Shown one piece after another: positions 1 through 9,800 of a DNA stretch of 50,476 bases. The DNA comes from Tritrichomonas foetus (lineage: Eukaryota; Parabasalia; Tritrichomonadida; Tritrichomonadidae), in assembly GCA_001839685.1 (NCBI GenBank), contig MLAK01000697.1, positions 1-50,476 on the forward strand, given 5' to 3'. Under the pieces are notes generated by a model. It saw only the letters and a program-made list of their open reading frames with translations, was not told the origin of the DNA and made no database searches. Positions within the stretch are counted from its first letter, which is position 1, and each line of letters starts with the position of its first letter. Made by a program: the position numbers and the translations under genes.

Positions 1-957
1 AAAAAAAAAAAAAAACTCACTCAATATCACTCAGATTCTATGGTGGCATCTGGATATAGAAGAAGTATTTGGGGACAGTTTTTCTCCCATGAGTGAACTT
101 TGGCCAAACCAACCAACAAGTTTCATCAGTTTACCAAAAAATAATTTAAAATTAAAATAGAAAGTCAAGAAATTTGAGAGAGGATATAGTCAAATTTTAG
201 AAAGTGACCAATGGTTGTGGAGATATTGTTACAAAAGTGAAGGATTTATGATAGAATTGGAGGAATGGTGGTGATGGCATGTGAAAGAAATGATGAAAAT
301 AGATGGTCATATGACCATATAGAAGGTGATGAAATGAATGATCGTAGTGCTGATTGAATGAATGATAGAAGTGATGATAGAATGAATGAGAAAATCAAAA
401 TTACAATAAATTTAATCAAAAGTTGGATGAAAGAATCTTCAAAGTGATGTAACGTTCTATGATTGAAATTTGTGAACAAAACATCATGTGTAATGCAAGT
501 CGACATCACTGAACAAGTTAACAAATTTAAGACATGTCATAAAAATTATTTACTATATATTTTATAATTAATCATTAAAAGATTGCTGTATTTAATGAAG
601 GTCGATATTTTTGATATTCATTCCAAATTTGTTCAAATCAGAGTTTTTCGATAATTTTGAAAATCGTTAATTTATTAATTTCGATTAATAAATTTAAGAT
701 ATGATTTTATTCAGTCATTAATTTGATGTGTTGATGAGGTAATTTAGATTTTATTGAGGTGAAGACGAAACACATTATTAACATTATGATTTAAAAATAA
801 CTTATTTCTGTTTTCATTTTAAAAATAAAATTTTAACAAAAAGTTAATTTTAGTAATATCTTTGAATACATTCTTTCCTGAGAAAACTGTAATATATATA
901 TAATAAATAAAAAAGAAAAGAAACGAAAAAGGAAAAAATAAATCCGTAGTTCATATT
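1..957. other. AT-rich spacer, no gene seen
   Basis: The window opens with a run of 15 A. Around 330-400 are imperfect repeats of GAATGAATGAT-like sequence. The longest reading frame here (92 codons, minus strand, 246-524) is low in complexity, overlaps these repeats and resembles no family I know, so I do not call it. The segment just downstream of the RasGAP-like gene (840-957) is almost pure A/T with a TATATATA stretch, as expected for a 3' flank. Confidence 0.6.
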
Positions 958-2679
958 TTATTCAATTGAAAGAAAACAATTTTCCAACATTTCAATGAAG
1001 GAAGGAACTAGGGGATGCTTTTTGCATTGATTTGATTTTATGATTTCTTGTAATTTCTTAACAATTTCAGTATTGTTTTCTGCCACATGTTTGGCTATAA
1101 ATAAGAAGTCAAATGAATTCATTGTGACTGCTTGGTTATCCAATGATATTAAATTTAAGATGAATTTGGTAATCTCCTCGACTAAGGCTGGATCGCTTAT
1201 TTCTGGATCATTTATCATTAAAAAAAATGAATTCATGATATGTTTTGAAAGTTGAGAAATAGAAGGAACTTGTATCATTTTTGGCATAACTAGCCTAAAT
1301 ATTAAAAGAGAACCAACTGTTATTAATGGAACTTGTTCCTCAGGAAACTTGCTGGCAGTAGCATGGAAAGCACATGAAAAAATAAATTTTACGACAATTG
1401 GAACTCTTTGAAATTCCCTAATAATTGTCTTAACTGCTTTTTTAGCATCATTTGGGTCAATTATTATTTGCTCAATTGCATGATCAGCAATATGGCCTGC
1501 ATAAGTATTTAGTATTGTGGAAGCCGAAACTGTAGCTGCATTGTTACCTCTAAATAGTGTTGCTGGCTGTGATGCGTTTTCAACATCTTTATAAAATACA
1601 TGTCGAATGAATGGCGCAAACATTCCACCATTTATCAAACAATTTTGTAAAGAAAGAAAAACCTCTCTTGAGAAAATATAAGTTGGTATACTAAAAAGTG
1701 TTTCAGCCAAGAGCATATTTGGTTCACTTAACATTTCAACAAAAATTTTCTTTAAAGTTGGTGAAAGTTTATCTAAAAATGGTGCTGCATATTTAAATGA
1801 TTCTATATACAACTGTAGTGGATTTGTAGCTTTTGGACCACTTAAAAAGAACATGTATTGACTTGAATCTAAAAAATTAAACATTCTTGTACCAATTGCG
1901 ACAGATTCAGAACCCTGATTCACTGAATAGTCTTTTCTTTGTGCTCGAATCTCGGTCCCTTCAATAGATGAAATTATTAACGATTTATCACGATTTAAAA
2001 TCAGCCAAAGGTGATTTCTACCGTTTTGAACTGGTAAAAATAACAAACATTCACCATTGTTTTCAATTTCATTCATGTTAATCCTATTAGGATCAATATT
2101 ATCGTCTTTCTCGACGATTTTCTCTTGTGTGATTTTATTTTGATCATTGTGAATGATATCTTTGGGAATGAGCCATTGTGAAAATAGACTTAGAGCTTTT
2201 TGTTGATCCTCATGAAATTTTAGCTTAGGTAATATAATCTGAAGCATGTGTAATACAGAAGAAAACAAGAAATGAGTTTGCTGAGTCATCAAAGGAAGTA
2301 ATTGTTGAATATTCAATGATAGTTTTGAAAGAAAAGGCAATATTTGTTTTGTTTGAAAGATGGAACTAAAATATTCAATAAGTTTGTGAAAAGATGATGA
2401 AAGTGGCGTTTGCGACCTGTAAAAAATAATATCCTCAATTTCCGAAGATTCTTTGTTTTTCATCTGTTCTAATATTTCAATATATGAAACAGGACAGCCA
2501 AGAGAAGCCCAGTATCTATCAATGTCTTTTGGAACAAAGTAGGCTTCCCATTTTATGTTCGAATAGTCGATCTTACTTGGATAAGTGAACATTTTTTCGT
2601 TAGACAGTGATTGTGGAGTGATGTCAGTTGAACTTGTGCAACCAAGAGATCCATTACTTGAGCTAGTGGTAATTTCCAT
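958..2679 (-). CDS. RasGAP-domain protein
   Basis: A 573-residue protein likely to stimulate GTP hydrolysis by a Ras-type GTPase at a membrane. Two hallmarks of the RasGAP fold are visible. TLFRGNNAAT near residue 373 matches the arginine-finger loop of the family (Arg about 375). IFRLVMPKM near residue 460 matches the FLR...PA helix, with the structural Arg kept and the usual Pro-Ala changed to Pro-Lys. The domain runs from about 240 to 545. The N-terminal 240 residues are mostly helical and not recognised. The gene is intronless and divergent from the TRRAP-like gene, with 1.1 kb between them. The ATG at 2679 is the first in frame. Family assignment rests on reading motifs, not on an alignment. 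The Ras partner is unknown. Confidence 0.72.
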   Translation of the reverse strand: MEITTSSSNGSLGCTSSTDITPQSLSNEKMFTYPSKIDYSNIKWEAYFVPKDIDRYWASLGCPVSYIEILEQMKNKESSEIEDIIFYRSQTPLSSSFHKLIEYFSSIFQTKQILPFLSKLSLNIQQLLPLMTQQTHFLFSSVLHMLQIILPKLKFHEDQQKALSLFSQWLIPKDIIHNDQNKITQEKIVEKDDNIDPNRINMNEIENNGECLLFLPVQNGRNHLWLILNRDKSLIISSIEGTEIRAQRKDYSVNQGSESVAIGTRMFNFLDSSQYMFFLSGPKATNPLQLYIESFKYAAPFLDKLSPTLKKIFVEMLSEPNMLLAETLFSIPTYIFSREVFLSLQNCLINGGMFAPFIRHVFYKDVENASQPATLFRGNNAATVSASTILNTYAGHIADHAIEQIIIDPNDAKKAVKTIIREFQRVPIVVKFIFSCAFHATASKFPEEQVPLITVGSLLIFRLVMPKMIQVPSISQLSKHIMNSFFLMINDPEISDPALVEEITKFILNLISLDNQAVTMNSFDFLFIAKHVAENNTEIVKKLQEIIKSNQCKKHPLVPSFIEMLENCFLSIE

Positions 2680-3810
2680 GAAATCAAATTTTAATTGACA
2701 GAAATTGAATAAAATTGACTTTTCAATACTGTTGACAGAAAATTATATATCATTGCTTTCATGCCAATATCTCATAACACAATATTATTTGATAGCTATA
2801 TCATATATAATATATCATTCAATACCAATTCATAAATTATTCTTAAATATAGATTGAAAATTTATGGAAAAAAGGAGATATTTTCACCTTATTTTTTTTC
2901 CAATAATCATAATGCTTACAATTTTTGAGAGATGACTATTTTGTGTATCATCTGAAAGAAAAAACCTTTTTCAATGTAAAGGATAGTAATAGTTTATTAA
3001 ATGATTTTTTCTTCGCTTCAGAGTGAATATCATTAATGTAGTAATAAAAAAATTGAATGATTTTATCAAAAAACATGACGGCAAAAATAGTTATGAGAAA
3101 ATGAATTTATCTTCTTCAAGCATTCATAATAATCATATTTTATGATGTTTCCTCAACATATAATAAATTTATACCAGGAATAATATTTTGTAAAGTCAAA
3201 ATTCGTTTTAAAACCAATAAAAAATTCCGAATTGGTTTTTTTGCTATTCATGACCTTTCCTCAATTTTTTGAATTGGCTCTCTTTCAAAAGCATAATACT
3301 TTTTGAATGATTGTCTGGATACCATATTACTCGAAATCGTTTGATTGATTTAATCGGAAATAAACATTATATATCGAATTCTACATTTAATATCGAAGAT
3401 GCATACCTTTCACTCTCATCTATTAAGGCCGATTTTCAATGAGATCAAAGTTTGAAGAACAAAGAAAAGTCCAAGAAGATCATCTCACGAGAAATAATAT
3501 GATTTATCAAATTAAAAAATAATACTTAAAAATACAAAGAAAATTAATTTTGTAAATCAAGATATTACAATTTGAAAATCCATCTGCGATACGACTTTTT
3601 GATATTATTCAGAAATATTGTGTTATTAAAATATTTCAGTGTGTTTTGGACTTAAACCATATATTAAGATCTAAATAGATTATAGTGTCGCTCTTTATAT
3701 ATAAAATACTAATTTCACCATAATAAACATGAGTTTATATTTCTTAGATTCTCTCAATTTAACGATTCACCATTTTCTTGGTGAAAGGTCAATTTATCTA
3801 TCGTAAATTA
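2680..3810. other. Intergenic region between divergent genes
   Basis: A 1.1-kb AT-rich spacer between the RasGAP-like gene (minus) and the TRRAP-like gene (plus). It must hold both promoters. Two CG-containing motifs lie in its last 55 bases, at 3760-3767 and 3799-3804. A perfect 9-bp inverted repeat (AAAACCAAT at 3210-3218, ATTGGTTTT at 3231-3239) runs into a T-tract. I see no reading frame of note and no RNA gene. Confidence 0.55.
3760..3804 (+). promoter_or_regulatory. Paired Myb-like sites upstream of the TRRAP-like gene
   Basis: TAACGATT at 3760-3767 and the opposite-strand form TATCGT at 3799-3804 lie 50 and 6 nt upstream of the ATG at 3811. They resemble the Myb recognition elements (TAACGATA and TATCGTC types) described for Trichomonas vaginalis. 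Function here is inferred from sequence and position only. Confidence 0.4.
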
Positions 3811-6800
3811 ATGAATGAAAGTTCGGCCGCTTCATCCATTATTCGATTAAACGTAGCTCTAGGCAATCCAGACGATCAGATCAAAGACAAACTTGCTAGA
3901 ATTGCAGCCAGTCCGATTAATTCAGACAAAGTTCTTTCCGATATTCGAAGCTTGGTTTTTCGGATTCCAATTTTAGAAATAGAAGCGGCAACTCGCACTT
4001 TAACAGAAAAATTATTAAATGTTGCAATTCAAACGAATAATATTCCACAATCCAAAGAAATAGAAAATTTCCGGCACGAATTACTCTCCCTTTTAAGCAC
4101 ACTTAACTTCAAATTCATAAGCAATAGTCCACTGATTACTTTCGATAAAGTAACAATGTTTTTCACCTATATTTCAGATGGCTCAATATCAGATTTGGCA
4201 GACGCGCTTCCAGTTATTCGCCAAACGTTTGAATCGGCCGATAGCTTAAATAGGCAGTTTTTACAAGATATTACAAAATTGACGATATCGTCATCCTGCA
4301 AAAGAGTCAGATGGCTTTTTCAGCATTATGATTCTATTGATTCGTCATATTTTTATCCAATACTTACTCTTTTAACCGTTATTTCATTTTGTGCAAGAAC
4401 TTTTGAACAATTACGAGAACAGTTTGTTCCAATTTTTCAAACTTTCGAAGTTTTTATAGCAAAAGAGTTGCATAAAGATAAAAATGACTACTCTATTATT
4501 CCACTACTTGCTTTGAAAGCTCGAATGATTCATTGCTATTCACTTTCAGTTGAAACAATTTTCAAAAATAAACCACTTGCCCATTTAGTTGATTCATATA
4601 TGATAATTATTAATCAATGCCCATCAACTTATCAACTTTTACATGAAGAAATCACTTGGCTGTTTGTTTGCCTAATCACACAGAAACATGATCTGCTTCT
4701 TTATTCAAAATATATAGAAGTTTTACCAAATTTAATGAATTTTACTGCATATGACTTTGATTATTACATGTCTCGACATACAATTTTACTTAGACTTTTT
4801 GAAACAATTATTCCAACTCCCAAGTGTAATTGGGATGTTATTGAATTTTATATTAATTTCTTAATAAATTCTCTTTTTGTAAATAATTATCAATTTCATC
4901 AAAGAATTTCACGATTTCAAAAATCACTAGTAATGTTATTCAAAAAATTTAAAGAAACTACTCCACAACATTATAAATATCATTTTTCGATATTATTTGC
5001 TTTACATCACTTTATAAAAAGTATGGATGAAACTACAAAACAAACCCTTCAAACAGCGCACGATAAATCCAATGATTTTAACGATGTTCAACAAATTATT
5101 TCGCTTGTTCAACAAATGTTCGAATCAATATCTAAAGTTTTAGAATGCATTTTGAATTTATTTGACTCGCTTGCTGAATGTCGCATCCACAATGAAAAAA
5201 TTATTCCCTTTCGTTTACCCAATCTTCCTTATTCACAAATTGAAGTTGAATATGCGCATAAAGTATTTATAGATTTAATTTTTCTTTTAGGAAGTGTTCG
5301 ATTTTTATCAGGTAAATGTAATTTTCGATTTGCCGCACAATGTATTTCAAGCAATCCACCTCAAAATAGTAAAATGTGTGTAACTCATTTAAAGTTACTC
5401 AAATGCTATGATCATATAAGACAAGTTATAGCTTATATTTTCCAAACCTTACCGAAAATCTTGAAAAAGTGTTTCCATCCTTTGTTTATGCAGAGTTTAT
5501 GGAATCGATTTTTTATTGAACTATTCAAGAAAAATATCAGAATTCATTCTAATATTTCTTTTGTTCATTTATTTATTCAAGATATGCAGACATTTTCAGC
5601 GATAATTATTTCTATTCTTCAACTTGTAATTGAAGAAATGAATAATCCTACAAAGGGGTCAATGGTGATTCCAACAACACAACTAATCATCAGAAAAATT
5701 AATACACAACCTGATCTTCGTGTGGATATGAAAGATAAACCAGTTATAATGATTTATAATAAAGTCTGGCAAGTTCTTCATACTTTTCAAAATAGAGTTG
5801 AAGCTATTCTAAATGTTGATGATTCAATTTCACTGATTATTGAAATTTTAAATTTATTTGTGACATTTTTCAAACAACCAAGTCGTATCATCGAAATTAT
5901 TACACCTCGTTTGGTCGAGCGTATAATTATTGCAACGAATCAAAGAGACATAGGTCAACCTCTTATTTTATTCTTTGAATTTGCTAATAAATTTGCTGGT
6001 AAAAATATAGAATTTCAACAAGTTGTTGATACATTAATTCGTCATCCTCATTGCTCAATTCGAGCTTTAGTTATAATTTTCTATATTGGAAAACGCAATA
6101 AAAAGGTTGTCTATAACGATCCTGATAGAATGAGAAGACTTTTAACCGCTATTTTGAATTCTTTGGCATATGCAACAAACGAAGAAAAAATCATTTTGTT
6201 GAAAATGATGAGAAAATTGCCAGTTGCTCGAGCTATCGAAACAAATGAGTCAGGTATGAAACCTAGATATTTTCTTGATGAAGGAAAACTAGAAATACCC
6301 GCTATTGATTTAGTGACTGCAACTGTTAATGGAATTGTGGAATTATACAAAAACAAGGAAACAAGAACATCTAGTGAGCCAACTAAGGAAGCAAATGCAG
6401 AAGCAAATCTTGAAAACAATTCAGAGAAAGATTTATGGGAATCACTTATTGAATATATAAAACCAGTATTTGGCATAGAAAATTCAATAATTTTCTATCA
6501 AGGATTCCAAAATATTACTTACAATCAGAAATTTGTCTATCATTTATTACCTTTATTAGATGCGAATCGGGAAATGGCTTTTTCATTATTTTTATATTTT
6601 TCAAAAGAGGTTATAGCATTTTTGGCACATTTTCTAACGTCTGTTATAATTTCACATTATTCACTTGATCAAAATGAATTATCCCAACTTTTTTCAGTCA
6701 TTGATACACAAATGAAATTTGCATCATTTACTAACATGGTATCTCAAATTGTAATGCTTTCGTATCCAAATATTATATCCATTCCAAGCCAAATTGCCAA

Positions 6801-9800
6801 ATACTTAATTTCTCATGTTTCAATTGATCATATTGATGTTCCATCTTTGTCTACATTTGTTGCACAGATCGTAACAAATCGATATTTGCCGAAAAAGCAA
6901 CCACTATTCCCTGGAAAACGATTCAAATTTTGTGAGTTGGAAATTTTACCTCCAGATATTCAAGATTTAATTGAAAAAACCAAAGAAATTATGCGTTCTT
7001 CATCAATAGGCGGATTCTTCCTTCTACAATACTTACCAGTATCAAACTTTAGATTCACAAGGTATACATATGGTGAACTTCTTTCAAGTTCAGTGACAGA
7101 AGAACAAATGACAGAATTTTTGGATCACCAATTTACTGTATTTTTCCATTCAAACCCATTTCATTTAATGAAAATTGCTGCAACATCATTTCGTATTTTT
7201 CCATCACTTATAGATAAATATATCGACCAACTTGATTCTTTTTTAAAAACTGATACAACCAATCTTGACAAAGAAAAACAACAAATCATTAATGAAATAT
7301 TATGTGCTATAGTTCGAACATGTCCAGATTTCATTAATAAATTTGAAAATCGATTTTATGAGATTTTTTGCAATCCACAAGATTTTGTATCAAATTATAT
7401 TCCATTAATCAAATCAATCCATGATTCTTTACCAGATACTCTTCTTAAGAAAATGAATGAGTATTATACACAACGTCTTCGTGATGATGGAATTGATTGT
7501 TTGATTACATGGGAGACTATTCAATCCGCTAAAATTACATCACTTGGGAAATGGGATAAAATTTCACTTTATTGGCCTATTTTCTTTATTTTATTACCAT
7601 CGGAAGCGGCTCCAACTGCACTACGACATCTTGTTGAAGTTGTAAAATCTTGTTCTGAACAAGGTTTTGAAATATTCCGAGAAATTGCTCAACTTTTGGT
7701 AAACGAAGAAGTAATTTGTCATCTTGTCAGTGAAAACAAATATGAAACATTAATGAGTGTATTAGTTCAAGGTCTAACTAATTATAACTTAGCTGTTGAT
7801 CATAGAGACTTAAGAATGTTAATTGATTCATTAGCTTTTGCAAATGATGCAGGAATTAGATATTTAAGAGCTGTTATTCGACTTGAAAAGAAGTTTTCTT
7901 TGATTCAAATTGCCTTTGAAGAAGAAGAATATTCTAGAAATTTGAAAGAAATTATTTTCTCTGAAATAGATTTAGTTCAAACAACATTAAAAGTCGAACA
8001 GGCATCATATCCAACCCATTCACAATATTTATTTGCTGCTGCTGCTTTATCTGACGAAAATATTTTAATGAATCCTGAATTGTATGATATCGTATTCCAC
8101 TTTTTCATTGATCACATTCCTACTAGTAGTAACTGTATTGTTTTTGTTGAACATTTTGTTAATTTTATCTATAAAAATATATCGAAATTAGTTAGAAGTG
8201 ATGTAATATTAGCTTTAACAGAATTATTTAATGTAAATTCACAAATCATTTTGACAATGATTTTTCAACTTATTAATGAAATCACTAAAGAAAACTCTGA
8301 ATTCAAAATTCACGAATTAGCGTCAGCTAAACTAAAATCAATAGATATCGCACTCGTTTACTTAAAGGCAATCATTGTTCCATACATTAAAAATAAAAAT
8401 TGTCAGCCAGAAGATTTTTTGAGAATTGAAAATTGTTTCCCATATTTCTTGTATTTGCATGCAACACTTCATTTTATGAATGAAATACCAAACTTTTCTA
8501 TTACATCGACCAAAGCTTTCGAATTATATAATAAATGCTCAAATGATAAAGAAAGGCATGTTGTGTTCGAAATTTGGTCACATTCAAAAGAAGATGGTCA
8601 TTTTGAAGAAATGTTTAAGCACTTCCTAAATGGAATTTCTGTTTACATTTCTTCGCATCAAAAGCGCACATGTGAGAGTATTAGGTTCCCTAAGGATTGC
8701 TCTGTAAGTATCCTTGAAGCCTTAGTTAAATCAATCATTTCTTTCCAAAAATCACCACCAATATTTGTTATTTTATGGCAAATATTTGCAAATAACCTAT
8801 CAGTGATCCCAAATCCTCTTTCTGTTTTATGGAATTTAATTACTTTACAAGTCTTAAATTTGAAACAATTTGCTAAAAAACCACAAGTGAACTCTTTAGG
8901 ACCTTTAATTGAAATATTAACCCAATTGATTTGTTCGTCACAACCACCTGATAACAAAGATCATCAAGTTATTATTTTTTTTGCCAACTTTGTGATGTAT
9001 TTACTTAGATATGTGATTGAACAACCGCAGTCAACAATTAAGGGGATTTCACCAATCATTAAAAGTGCTCTAAAACTCGTGAAACGATTTGGTCCACAAG
9101 TGAACATTGTAAATACGTTCTTCAAATATGCTTTCGAATTTTATCAAAAGAATTTGCAAAAGCCAATTGATGTTTTCCCTATTTTAATGCATTTTGCTTC
9201 AAAAATGCTAAAATATGCCATTCTTTATGATGAATCTACAGAATTTGACGCTATTTGTGAAATGTTATTCACTATTATCTGTGAACAAGCTTCACCAAGT
9301 TGGCCATCAGCTTATACTGCCATTAATACACTTTTAAGCCATGGAAAATGTGTTTCGAAGATTTATTCATTGTTACCAAATATACCAAATGATGAAATTT
9401 GGATTAGATTCTCCTCAATCCTTTGGAAATATGATTTTCCTGAAGAAATTCGATCCTCAAAACTATTGCCGTTCGCTAGGAAAATATTTAACTCAGAAAC
9501 AGCTGATACAAACACTGGTAAGTTTATGTTAACTTGTTTTTTAGTTACAATTATTAATTATCCACATGGAGACGCTATTAGATACTTGATTCAAGATTTG
9601 AAAGTAAGAAATTCGGTTTTCCATACATTTTTCCTTAAATATTTTGTTATTTTAAATGATATTAAAAAATCATTAATTATTACAATCGGCGAAATTCTTA
9701 AAGCAGAGAAATTCAACCTCGATAGTAACGAATCTGCTAATCCAGAATTGAAAAAATATATATCGGCTCAAAAGAAGAAGAAAACAAATAAATTTTTATA

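Noticed and set aside
246..524. 92-codon minus-strand frame
   Set aside because: It overlaps GAATGA-type repeats, is low in complexity and resembles no family.
3210..3240. Hairpin plus T-run resembling a bacterial terminator
   Set aside because: The genome is eukaryotic and no gene ends nearby. It is kept only as a note in the spacer entry.
3778..3810. 11-codon extension of the TRRAP-like protein from TTG
   Set aside because: Eukaryotic genes start at ATG, and the stretch contains a Myb-like promoter motif.
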